Shown: positions 10,156-23,248 of the stretch, in pieces
Layout of the letters: every line of letters begins with the position of its first letter
Numbering within the stretch: position 1 is the first letter of the stretch
Assembly: GCF_033439725.1 (NCBI RefSeq)
Contig: NW_026944386.1
Coordinates: 1,736,001-1,800,000 of the forward strand
Reading direction: 5' to 3'
DNA: 64,000 nt
DNA from: Neurospora tetraspora
Taxonomy: Eukaryota; Ascomycota; Sordariomycetes; Sordariales; Sordariaceae
The notes under the pieces: generated by a model
Told to the model about the DNA's origin: nothing
Database searches by the model: none
The model's input: only the letters and a program-made list of their open reading frames with translations
Translations under genes and position numbers: made by a program

Positions 10156-12142
10156 CTATGCACCACTCTGTCCCCCCTCCCTCATCCTTTCAAACCCTCC
10201 TTCTACCGGTCCCTGTCCAAGCCCCTTCTGTTCCTCCTCCGCCATCATCCTCTCTAGCTCTAGCCTACCGTCCTTACCCCAGTAACCGGCCTTCTCCGTC
10301 CCCTTGACACAGCCCTCTGTGATGAGCACATATGGCATGGGCGCATCGTACATGGGCTCTGCCAGCACGCGCTCCATCTCCATCTTTAACCCTCTGGCGC
10401 CTGTCTCGTTCTTGGCCGCTCTTTCGGCAATGGCATACAGCGCCTTGCGAGTGAAGTACAGCTTGCTGGGGTACGTCTCGAAGAGGGCTGTGTACTGCGC
10501 TACCAGGCTGTTACGCGGTTCCGTGAGGATGCGGTAGAGCTCGTCAAGAGAGAGAGGACTTAGAGCGCAGATGTTATGAAGACGGCCGATGAGTTCGGGG
10601 ATAAACCCAAAGGCCTGGAGATCGGCCGGTGAGGCCAGATCAAGCGGAGTGAAGCCACTACCGCCCGAAGAAGCCAGGCTTCCACCTGACAGGTCGACCG
10701 GCATCGTCGGAGGCTGGTGCGGTAGATGGCTGTACAGCTCGGGAGGAAGAATATCGTGACTGCCGGACATGGAAGAGCCACGATGGTTTCTGACTTCAGC
10801 GCCGAAGCCTATCGATGGCTTTGCGACCCGCCTAAGGACAGTCTTGTCAAGCCCGACAAAGGCACCGCAAAAGACAAACAGAATGTTGCTGGTGTCCACA
10901 ATGTACTGTTCAACTTTGCCAGGAGTAGCAGACGGCGTGGTGCTAGCTGGTCCGTAGCCGGGTGTCGAGATGTTGAGGTTGGGAGGCGGCGGCGGCCGTG
11001 ACGACCGATGATCCTTAACATTGACGGTGACCTTGGTACCCTCGACAAGCTTCAAGAGAGCCTGCTGGACACCCTCACCGCCAACATCTCTCCCGTTGAC
11101 AGTTTCCCGTCTTGCGATCTTGTCAAACTCGTCCAACACGACTATTCCATGTTCGGCGGCCTTGACGTCGTAGTTCGCTTCTATGAGGAGACGCTCGATG
11201 CATGCTTCCACATCTTGTCCGATATAGCCGGCCTGTGTGAACGAGTTACAATCGCTTATCGTAAAGGGCACGTTGAGCTTCTTGCTCAGGGTTCTGGTAC
11301 ATGGCAGATAAGCATGCGACACGGGGGCATAAGCACAAAGAAAGGGAGAGTCCCGCTCACTCTAGGATATACGTCTTGCCCACACCGGTTGGTCCTATCA
11401 GCAAGAGGTTACTCTTGTCAATCTTTACGCGCTGAGGAGCATTGGGGTCCTCGGGGATGTAAAAGTCATCAATAGAGGGCGTCTCAAAGTGGTTCTCAAC
11501 CATGGGATGGTCACCTCGGTCACGGTGTGTCCCCAGGACGGACTCGTGGTGGCCCGGAAACTCGTCTTCAAGTATGCGCTTATCAGCCCATTGCCGCCGC
11601 GGTTTCGGGGGAGGGTCAAGCCAGGGTTCAACAGATGACCGTCGCCCACCTTCGACAGGATGTATGTCCCTGTTGCTGCTGCTACCACTGTAGCCTTCAA
11701 TATCTCTGTCTCTATTATCTCGAGCATATCTTTGTCGCTGCAACTTTTCACGCTGGCGCTGGTCCTGGATTTCGTGATGTTGACGACGGCGAATATTCTG
11801 GTAATGGTTGAAGATGACGGAACATATTGTCTTCTTTGCGCGATCCTGTCCGACCACGTAATCGTCTACGCGCCGCTTCAGATCGCGCGGGTAGAATTGG
11901 GGGACGCCAAAGCTGGCCTTGTTGGAGAATATCGGGCCTCGGCCATTCTCGTTGTTCGGGTCATAGCTCGAGGTAAAGCCCTGATTGTTGAAGGATTGGG
12001 AGCGACGGGGAGAAAGGGAAAGGCGGGACGAATAGGATATATATCGCAGCCGGGCGAGATGCTGCGATGCGAGGGTTCTTGCGGTGAACATTGGGACAGC
12101 GACGGACGAGGCACGGCGAACGGCCCTTGGTAGGACCAGCAT
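10156..12142 (-). CDS. mcx1: Mitochondrial ClpX-type AAA+ unfoldase (Mcx1)
   Basis: Exon 1 is 12142-11361 and exon 2 is 11293-10156; a 67-bp intron (GTGAGC..CCAG) interrupts the codon just after Walker A. The product has 639 residues. The first 45 or so residues are basic and Ser/Ala-rich, a likely matrix presequence. ClpX landmarks: RDLKRRVDDYVVGQDRAKK (about 87-105), Walker A GPTGVGKT (250-257), AGYIGQDVE (282-290), Walker B IVVLDEFDK (311-319), then GGEGVQQALLKLVEG. Known: ClpX unfolds proteins. In fungi with ClpP it feeds that protease; in yeast, Mcx1 acts without ClpP. There is no N-terminal Cys4 zinc domain, as in other fungal Mcx1 proteins. Odd: about 95 residues of Arg/Gln/Asp-rich sequence (roughly 130-225) are inserted before Walker A, and a Pro/Ser-rich insert follows EGTKVTVNVKDH. 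Both are probably flexible loops. Confidence 0.93.
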
Positions 12143-13950
12143 TATAAGGCCGGAACGGCAGGCATGCCCAGGTTCGTCACGGTCGAGGGCAGATTGATGG
12201 AACGGGAGGTGTCAACGGGAGGTGGCAGTTCGGGGACGTGGTGGAGGGTCGAGGAGCGGGATCGCAATCGGAATCGGAATCGGTCTGCCGTAGAGGCACG
12301 GTTGCGAAGGGGTTGCGAAGGAGATGCGACAATAGCAAGTGAACAAGGGGCGCTTTCAATTACAGACAATGCATCATCACAAGGTCTGGTTATGGTGTTT
12401 GCGATCCAATTAGGACAGAGAATAGAGACGGAGAGTCGTCGCGACGCCAATCACGTCTCAAGCAAAGGGAGAGGTACGTGTGTTGAGCTGTAGGAAGAGA
12501 TATGACTCGGCTGGCCGCAAGGGGTGCTCACCTCCAGAGTGCACGGGCAGGCAATGAGAGCACACTGATGATGCGGATGCGGAGGTTCGTTGGAGATGCG
12601 GGGGAGAGATGCTCGGGGAGCCCACCTGCACCGGGGTGCCTGCACTGGCAAGCAGCTGCCACTGCACAGCTGGGCCGGCAAATGGTTTGAGCCTGGAACT
12701 TTGGTGCTTGCTGAGCTGACCAGGACCTGCCTTGCAGTGTCAGACTGCTGTCAGGCCGTTGACTGGCAGCAAGAACCCGAAACGGAAAGGGGAGCAGCTT
12801 CCCCTCCTCTCGCCGACCTCTGAGCCCCGCCAGTTGCCTCCAGCCAGTTGCCCCTCCGCCCCCGCCCTCCATGAAGCGAAAGAAGCTCCACCTGAAGAGC
12901 TCCAGTTCGCCAGCTTTTGATAAACGCCCAGAAGCCCAACCATGCTTCCGCCTCTGGTCAGAATGAAATGACATACATGCGACGGCGTACAGAAAGCGAC
13001 CTGACTGCGACCTGCCCTGCGTCTGTGAAGACAGATATCGTGCATCTCAACAAGAGACCCGATCAGGGGTAAATGGGAAGCTAGAAAGGATGGCCTTTTC
13101 ACTGACCTGAAGCTAACAAGGGAGGTGAAAAAATAGGTGGCTCTAGGCAATAAGATTGGGTTAGGTTTTTGCTAGTTGGGTTTTGAACCTGCATCAGGAG
13201 CCCATGATGTAATTAAGCATAACCTCTTTGGACAGCTTCCCCAGGCCAACAGTCAACAGTTATCCATGTCCAAATCTGTTGAAGCTCCCCTCCTGTCATC
13301 AAATCGTCTCTTTTGTCGCCGCCACTCACTAAACATCAATGGGCATAACACTGCTACTCTGACTACCAACTACTGAGACACCAGAAGCTAGTCTATCCTC
13401 GAACGGGACTCGTCCAAGTCCAAAGAGAAAAAAGACCCGGAGTCATCACCGTGGATCTAGCACGCAAAGAGGGTTCTTCCGCCGTCCCCTGCCCGTAACC
13501 CAAACAAGCAAAGCCAAGGTAGTATTCCATCCTCCAACAACTTCATTGCATCCATCTTTTTTCGCCTTCGAGACAATCTTCCTTATCTTGGGCTACACTA
13601 CTGCAAGCGCTTCTAAAAGAGTGATTGGGTTCTCGTTATAATAAGCGAGCAGTCTCTGTTATTTGCACCTTCCGACCCAACTCTTACCTGACTACCACCT
13701 ACTTGTTCTCCCCTCCCGTCCCCTCCTCTACGACATCCCATTCAACTTAGACGTCAAAAGTGTGTCTCCATTGGGCCGCTTTCCACTACTAAAGAAGCTC
13801 CGAGAAACGGGCTAACTAGAGTGGTACCTGATATTCACCCCATCCTCCAAGCGCTTAAAACCCATCGCTTCTCCTCCACTCTTCTAGACTTGTTTCTGGG
13901 CGTGCTTCTGTCCTTTTCTACACCTAACACCAACCACAGCAGCTGTCAAC
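12143..13950. other. 1.8-kb divergent promoter region between mcx1 and gbe1
   Basis: mcx1 reads left and gbe1 reads right from this interval, so both promoters lie here. Open frames up to about 150 codons overlap on both strands without a recognisable domain. At 13180-13200 a T-arm-like word (GGTTCAAAACCC on the minus strand) occurs without a matching D-arm or acceptor stem. The last 300 bases are CT-rich, a usual leader for a highly expressed gene. Confidence 0.5.
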
Positions 13951-16514
13951 ATGAACGACATCTCAGACAACTCCTCCAACACGCTGGTTAACGGCGGCAC
14001 CGTTGCCAACAGCGGTATTCCCAAGGATGGCACCGGTATGTCTCCCCTCATTCCCTCATTCCTCTTAAAGATCGCCAGAAGCTGATACAGACGATGCAGG
14101 TGTCTTGAGCATTGACCCCTGGCTCGAGCCGTTCCAGGATACTCTCAAGAGGCGCTATTCCAAAGCCCAGTCTTGGATCGATACCATCAATAAGACAGAA
14201 GGCGGTTTGGAGAAGTTCAGCAGGGTCAGTCATAAACCTGCCTTCGTCCCAATTCCTGTTGAAGCTACCAAAGCCGCTGACACACGTACGACTGCAGGGT
14301 ACCGAGGTCTTTGGTTTGAACGTCAACAAGGACAACAGCATCACATACAGAGAATGGGCCCCCAATGCCAAACAAGCCTCCCTTATTGGCGAATTCAGTA
14401 AGTGTCATGACCCAAGAGCAAGGTACTGAGAGTTAGGGGACTTTATCTGACACTCATTAGACAACTGGGATAGGAACGCTCACCCCATGAAGAAGAACGA
14501 GTACGGCGTCTTTGAGATCACAATTCCTCCCACGGCCAACGGGCAACCAGCTATCCCCCACAACTCCAAGATCAAGGTATGTAAACATTTCGGCCTATGC
14601 CACGCCAATTGTGTCACAATGTACTAATGCTTATCTCCTGACAGATCACCCTCGAACTCCCCGACGGCCAATGGGTCGACAGACTGCCAGCATGGATCAA
14701 ATATGTCACCCAGGACCTCTCAGTCTCGCCCGCATATGAGGCGCGGTTCTGGAACCCTCCCCAATCCGAAAGATACACATTCAAGCACAAGAGGCCGTCA
14801 AAGCCGGAAAGCCTCAGGATCTACGAGGCTCACGTCGGCATTTCCTCCCCGGAGTGCAAGGTGGCTACCTATAAGAACTTCACCAAGAACATGCTTCCCC
14901 GCATCAAGAGCCTGGGATACAACGCAATTCAGCTCATGGCCATCATGGAGCACGCCTACTATGCCAGTTTCGGATATCAGGTGAACAGCTTCTTCGCGGC
15001 AAGCAGCAGATACGGCCCGCCCGAGGATCTCAAGGAGTTGGTAGATACTGCCCATGCCATGGGCATCGCCGTGTTGCTCGATGTCGTCCACAGTCACGCC
15101 TCCAAGAACGTCCTTGATGGCTTGAACGAGTTTGATGGTACCGATCACCAGTACTTCCATGGTGGCGGCAGGGGCAAGCATGATCTTTGGGACAGCAGGC
15201 TTTTCAACTACGGTCATCACGAGGTTATGAGGTTCTTGCTCAGCAACCTTAGGTTCTGGATGGATGAGTACTCCTTTGATGGTTTCAGATTCGATGGTGT
15301 GACGAGCATGCTTTACCTCCACCACGGTATCGGAACGTAAGTTATCTGTTTCCCAATGATGAATTTGACCTTGGCTAACCGTACCCAGTGGTTTCTCTGG
15401 TGGCTACCACGAGTACTTCGGCCCTGACGTTGATGAGGAGGCGGTTGTTTACCTCATGCTCGCCAACGAGATGCTTCACCAACTATACTCCGAGGTCATC
15501 ACCGTTGCCGAGGATGTATCAGGAATGCCGGCTCTGTGTCTCCCACTCTCCCTAGGAGGTGTTGGCTTCGACTACAGACTCGCGATGGCCATTCCCGACA
15601 TGTGGATCAAGATCCTGAAGGAGAAGAAGGACGAGGAGTGGGATATTGGCGCTATCACTTGGACCCTGACAAACAGGCGTCACGGCGAGAAGACCATTGC
15701 TTATTGTGAGAGTCACGATCAAGCGTAAGTGACCTACCTCGTGGCAACATATTCCGACTCAAGCTAACGCTCAAACAGGCTCGTCGGTGACAAGACCCTC
15801 ATGATGCATCTCTGCGATGCCGAGTTGTACACCAACATGTCTACCCTCACGCCTCTGACCCCGGTCATTGACCGCGGCATGGCACTGCACAAGTTGATCC
15901 GTCTCCTTACCCATTCCCTGGGAGGTGAGGGTTACCTCAACTTTGAAGGCAACGAGTTCGGCCACCCCGAGTGGCTTGACTTCCCCCGTGAGGGCAACCA
16001 GAACTCGTTCTGGTACGCCAGGCGCCAGCTCAACCTTACGGAAGATGGTCTTTTGCGTTACCAGTACCTCAACAACTTTGACAGGTCGATGAACCTGACC
16101 GAGGACAAGTACGGCTGGTTGCACGCCCCACAGGCCTACATCTCTCTCAAGCACGAGGGCGATAAGGTCATCGTCTTTGAGCGCGCCGGCTTGGTCTTTG
16201 TCTTCAACTTCCACCACTCCAACAGCTACACCGACTACCGCATCGGTATTGAGCAAGAGGGCACCTACCGCATCGTTCTCGATTCTGATACCAAGGAGCA
16301 CGGTGGCTTCAACCGTCTCGATCCCCAGACTCGCTTCTTCACTTCCGACCTTCCGTGGAACAACCGCAAGAACAGCACCCATGTGTACATTCCGGCCAGG
16401 ACAGCCATTGTAAGTTTCCCTCGTTATGCTGCAGCCCATTGCATCTTGGCTCTGAATGGTTGACTAATTTACGGTTCCCAGGTCCTTGCACTCGAGTCCA
16501 CCCTTTCAGAGTAA
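13951..16514 (+). CDS. gbe1: 1,4-alpha-glucan (glycogen) branching enzyme
   Basis: Eight exons: 13951-14035, 14100-14224, 14298-14397, 14461-14576, 14645-15336, 15389-15724, 15779-16409 and 16482-16514. They give 705 residues, the normal size for a eukaryotic branching enzyme. All introns are GT-AG, 52-73 bp. The enzyme cuts alpha-1,4 chains of glycogen and re-attaches them through alpha-1,6 bonds in the cytosol. Domains: an N-terminal CBM48-like sandwich ([20 protein letters not shown]), then a GH13 barrel. Catalytic regions are intact: DVVHSHA (D288, H293), [10 protein letters not shown] with nucleophile D359, EDVSGMP with acid/base E414, and ESHDQ with H482/D483. The all-beta C-terminal domain ends in the 10-residue last exon. 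Neighbouring atp-2 is read in the same direction 1.1 kb downstream; separate promoters are expected. Confidence 0.95.
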
Positions 16515-17646
16515 GGTGTGAATAACCAGATATCCCATCCGTTGTTCAAGTGCGTGTGATGAGAATTACAGCGGCCGGGTGGCGGCCACAAGCGTAGGAA
16601 AGCATCGTACGTATTGTCGTGCGCCATAGAAGATTTGGACAGGGAAAACCGGTCGGCATGAATAGTGCTGTTTTTGTTTTATTTATATGAATCGGTCGGC
16701 AAGCTTCATGTTTTTAAAAGTCGTATTCCAGAGGTTAAAGACATCTAAGAGAAATGTCAATGCATCAAGTTCAGACATCGAAAAGCTTCTGCTTTGCTGT
16801 TGTTATCGTGGCGTTGATTTGCATGTTGTTGAAGCTAGCTGCTGTTAAAGTGGTGGTTGTGATGTTTGGTGACGACGTCGATGTTCGGAACATTACGGTG
16901 ATTGGCGCATTCCCAAGCTGGCAATTGGGGGAAAAAAAGATCAAAATTGGCGGTTTGTGTAGTGCGGGACGAAAGTGCGGGCGGCGGATGTTTCGATTTG
17001 CTGCAGAAGATGGGCCAGTGACGTGCGGCGACGGGAGACCTTTTCGAACTAACGAGCTGGGAGGAGCGGGAAAAACCGCAATGGAAACCGTGCGTTTGTC
17101 TGGGGAGCAGCAGTTCCATAAAACTCCAGTTTCCGCTGACCCATTGAAGGCGTGGCAGCTCCAGAACAGGTCTTGGAAAGTGACGAAGGTGTCCTTGGGG
17201 AAGTGGAAAGTCTAGAGAGTGTGCATGCAACCAGTGGCAGAGGCGGCGGAAGTAGTGTGGAAATGGCTAGGTGGTCTGGATGGTGAATGTATGGCAATTT
17301 GTAGCAGCAACCACCAAGAAGTCCAGATTGAATGGCAACCAACCAACCTCCATCACAGCAAGAGCAAGACCTGAAATGTGGACGACAACTGGAAGTGAGG
17401 CAAGGCCAAGGACGGGAGTGTTGCCAGCACTCGATTGGACGAGAGGTGCCAGCTTCCCCACTTTTAGACGACTTTGCTCGACTTTTCCCTCACTTTTTGG
17501 CTCCGAGCAAATCACGTGGTCTTGCTGGGAGCTCCGCAGCTTCTAACCGAAGCTCGTCGAGAGATTTTCGAACCCGTTTCTTTCCCTTTCAAAGCAGCCA
17601 CCTTTTCCTCCCACATCCACCATCGTCGCGCTTAATCATCGTCAAG
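16515..17646. other. Intergenic region between gbe1 and atp-2
   Basis: The first part should carry the gbe1 3' UTR and the second part the atp-2 promoter. A 153-codon plus-strand frame at 16754-17215 begins with a hydrophobic stretch but has no recognisable domain and no supporting context. It is left out as a gene. A TC-rich leader runs from about 17550 to the atp-2 ATG. Confidence 0.5.
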
Positions 17647-19864
<2,218 letters not shown>

Positions 19865-21089
19865 GCGTTTAATGCGGGAGTTCAAAATCGGGACGGAAAC
19901 GATGGCCTGTGTATAGAGTAAAGAAAGGTTTTTCGGGACGTTCCTCCTATGAGCTGTGTATCAAATGAAGTTCCTTTTTTCCTCTATATACCTTGCCTGT
20001 TTTTGTGCGCGATAAAAAGCTCTTGTCTTGTTATGAATATTACGTGAATGAACTCAACCGATGTGCTCTGAATGTGATGTGACATGTTGAGCACGAGTGA
20101 GATGTCCTTGGGTGAGCTTATACTGCTCTTATCCCCGTTCCTTGGCTGATTTTCTTCTCGTCTTTAGCCGTTTCCTGAACCCTCTCATGACCAGCCAGCC
20201 ATTCACCACCTTGCCCACGTCTGCTTAGCTCTCCCATGTATAGTGCTCGGCATCCAGTTCAACTGCCTGATCTTCAGAGAACTCCATTACCCCAGATTAA
20301 TCTACTCATGTCGGTATGAGCAAAGCTTGATTTGTCTTTGACGGTCGTGGTTGTCCATAGGATCGGTGGAATTATTCTCTGCTACTGAAGTAGCTGTGGC
20401 TCATGATGGATATCGAGTTGCTGCAATGAAGTCTAGGTACTAGGGATGGGTAGGTATAAAGACCATGGTTTCCTTTCCTCCATCTCTTCTTGGTTAAGTG
20501 AGAGAAGGCCGGGGGGCCTACGACTCTTGCCCTCCCAATCTCCTTGTCTTTTACCCGTTGGGGAGGAGGAGAGACTTGCAGTTTTGCTCGACAAGATAGA
20601 TGTATCTCCAAAGTCTCTTTTAGGGCTTTGGTAGCCACTCCCGTTGGCCTTGGGGGCTCAGTCAGTTGACTAAGGTGAACTAACTATCCGAATAATGCGA
20701 CGAGCAAGGTTGATATGTGGGTTTTATCTTTCCTTCTTCATAGCTTGATTGCTTGCTTGCTGGATATGGTCACCTGTCTACGAGTGACGGAAGCGGAGGG
20801 AGGAGCTTGGGGGATGGCAGGTAGTCTAGTCTGGTTGTTGACACCCCCTTTTCACCACACACAACCTTCTTTCTCGCAGCTCCCCTCTCCCTCTCCGTCT
20901 CTTTTATTAGGTTTAGTTCTGTCACTCACTCACCTCTGTCCTTCTTCTTTCTGTCACTAAGTACTCAAACTACATCCCGACATCCCCCTGCTCTCCCCCA
21001 TAACCATTCTATTCCATCCATCCTGCCCATCACCCCAAACCAAACCAAACTCAGCAGGGAGAACTGACGCCTTACCACCATCCTCCAAA
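19865..21089. other. Intergenic region after atp-2
   Basis: The atp-2 3' UTR should lie at the start. No gene is visible. A C/T-rich segment at 20840-21060 precedes the broken esterase and may be the remnant of its promoter or first exon. A short signal-peptide-like frame near 20697 (MRRARLICGFYLSFFIA) is closed by a stop after 17 codons and cannot be joined securely. Confidence 0.4.
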
Positions 21090-22039
21090 CAGGTACATCT
21101 ACATCCCTGACTCCCTTCCTAATCATACTCCTCCACTCCTGTCCTGTCCAATCCACCGCCCAGCCAGTCTTACTTCCACAACACCCAAAAATCCCCTGAA
21201 TGGGCGTCCGGCTCCGACTGGACCGAAAAGGTTAGTTACATCACCACTCATCTGGCCGTCCTCCCCTCACAACCGACGGAACCTACTGGGACGTTTTCCT
21301 CTCGTCAGTTAGTCTAGTCTCTAACGCACTTGGGCCGGGGTGGTGACTCGCAGGCTAGCTATTGCCAACATGATTATGTACGGGATGGAGAGAGATTTGG
21401 GACCACAGTGGAAAAGGGGGGTGGGTGTGTACGTGACGGGGGGGGGAGTTCAGGTGCTGGGGCTATGATGGATGGCTAATGTCCTCGCGGCTACATGTAC
21501 TTATCTTACCCCGGGTTGATATTAAGCGTGGTGAGCGCTTACTCCCGGGAGTCTGGTGCAGCGGCGGGTTTAATGTTTGTTGAGTAGTAGCTCGCGAGGG
21601 GGGGTGTAGCGAGCTATTCGGAATAATAGTTGTTCTGGAGGACTGGAGGCAGCTCACGAGCGAGTGCCCGCCCAGCAGTGGGGGAATACAGCAGCACGGA
21701 ATATGTACCCCCGGTGGGTATGAAGGTAGGAGACCACGAGGATGCAGATTTGGCATGGAAGTGCTGATGGGACGGTTAGTTCGAATAATTATGGGGAGCA
21801 GGTGAAGTAGTGGACGAATGTTTTGGGGGTGTTCCGGGAGTAGAAGGAGGGGGGACGGTGAATGGGGCGCCGAGGGGAAATACGGAACGGAACTGAAGGA
21901 TTACCCGGCGAAGGGGTACACGACGAGCGATTACACGGATAAGGAGGGGACGGTGTGGGTGGAGGGGATTTGGGCGCAGGGGGTGGGACATAGTGTGCCG
22001 GCGAATTTATCGGCTAGTGAGGCTTGGTTTGGGTTGTGA
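21090..22039 (+). pseudogene. Broken carbohydrate esterase family 1 gene (acetylxylan/feruloyl esterase-like)
   Basis: Seen: the conserved blocks of a CE1 (PHB-depolymerase-like) esterase lie in the right order on the plus strand, but in different frames. From about 21092: YIYIPDSLPNHTPPLL; QSYFHNTQ (about 21160); WASGSDWTEK (about 21205); IWPSSPHN (about 21250); GTYWDVF (about 21278); GGDSQ (about 21343); IANMIMYG then VYVTGGSSGAGAMM (about 21365-21460, the G-x-S-x-G nucleophile elbow region); QWGNTAARNMYP (about 21679); RMQIWHGSADGTVSSNNYG (about 21740, catalytic Asp region); and finally GTVWVEGIWAQGVGHSVP (catalytic His) to a stop at 22037-22039. At least six single-base frame changes separate the blocks, and a TAG stands where the family has Gln before WTNVLG. 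Known: such secreted enzymes deacetylate xylan or release ferulate from plant cell walls. Inferred: this was a working secreted esterase, now dead. Introns cannot explain the breaks because they fall inside conserved motifs. Confidence 0.82.
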
Positions 22040-23248
22040 TGATGGTGATGGTGGTGATGCCGGTTGGGACGGCTGGGATTGAGATGATGGCGGAGGAGAT
22101 GTTGGCAAATGATATATGAAGACAGGAATGGCAGAGCTAGACGGATGAGACAAGTGTGAATGAAGCAAAGGGAAAAACGAAAAGATAAAAGGGCAAAAAA
22201 TAAGGGTTTTTACCTCCTCAGGTTTTATCCAAGACTCTCATATCCAACTGGTGTTTTTTTTTTTTTTTTTTTGTTCGCAAAGGATTTCTTTGCTTCGCTT
22301 GTCTAGCTTGTTAGCTTGACCCATCATCGGGTGGTGTTCAGAACTCCGTTTGAGCTCTGAATATCTTGCGATCATCATGTGATCTTTATAGGAAGCATCC
22401 TTTGGCTTCTCATCATATCGGCTTGTCGCTCTTCGTGTGTCGCTCTTTGTGTCGAGGACTTTCTCGTCATTTCGTAGACGGTTTGTCTTGACCCATCGTC
22501 GGGCGGTAATCAGAGCTTCTTTTTTGTGCTCCGAAAATCTTTGGTCTTTGCAGGAAGTGAACGCATGGCTTCCTGTTCTTCTGCGTTTCTGTTTCGGCTT
22601 TGTGTGCCCAGCAGCTTGTGCCGCTATGCTAGCCAACCATTTTTGGCTGTGCTTTTTGTTGTGTGCCTCTTTGGGCGGAAGGACGACTGGGAAAAGTGCC
22701 TGATGTACCTTTGATTAGGAGGGTGAGAAGGAAGGAGCGAGGTGTCTGGGAAAATTTGGTGCCTGGGCGAAGAACCGGGATCGAGTTGGGAAGGAAGGAG
22801 CGGCCCAGGGTTGCGATGTGTGTTCCAGGTGTTCCCTGTCTGAACCGAGTGTTTGAGCTCGCTGTGAAAGACCGCCGTTCTTCTGAATTCCATGTAGTGG
22901 TCATAGCCCCGAGGTTGACCATAGCAGTGGGTTGATGTTTGTCTTTAGTGGTTGTTGTTGACAGGCGTGAACAAAAAAAGCCGACAGTTGTCTTGGATTC
23001 ACGGCTTCACTTTGGTTGCCAACCAGGCTGGTGCCGCGACACTCTCGAAGGCCAGTTCAGGGAGTTAAATGCACATGTCCCAACCTTTCGACTGATATCA
23101 AATGTGACCATGTTCCATTTCTAGTCAGTAGAGACAGGCTAAAGGAACGGTAAAGACAAATATTCTATGCAGTAATGCTCAAACAAATGGGTATCGATCC
23201 AACTCCAAACACATCCAAAGCCATCATCCCCAATAAACGCCGCGATGA
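22040..23248. other. Intergenic region with an imperfect tandem duplication
   Basis: A T-rich run (22256-22272) is followed by two diverged direct copies of a roughly 175-bp stretch. Both contain CTTGACCCATCRTCGGGYGG (about 22314 and 22490) and AGGAAG..(N)..TTGGCTTC-like blocks. A 132-codon minus-strand frame crosses both copies but has no recognisable domain, and its repeats are those of the DNA. No gene is called. Confidence 0.4.

Noticed and set aside
13165-13230. Possible minus-strand tRNA (GGTTCAAAACCC)
   Set aside because: The T-stem does not pair and no box A is found upstream.
16754-17215. 153-codon plus-strand frame between gbe1 and atp-2
   Set aside because: It has a hydrophobic start but no family, no homologous motif, and overlaps an equally long minus-strand frame.
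22238-22636. 132-codon minus-strand frame
   Set aside because: It crosses an imperfect DNA tandem repeat, is Lys/Arg-rich, starts in a T-run and has no recognisable domain.
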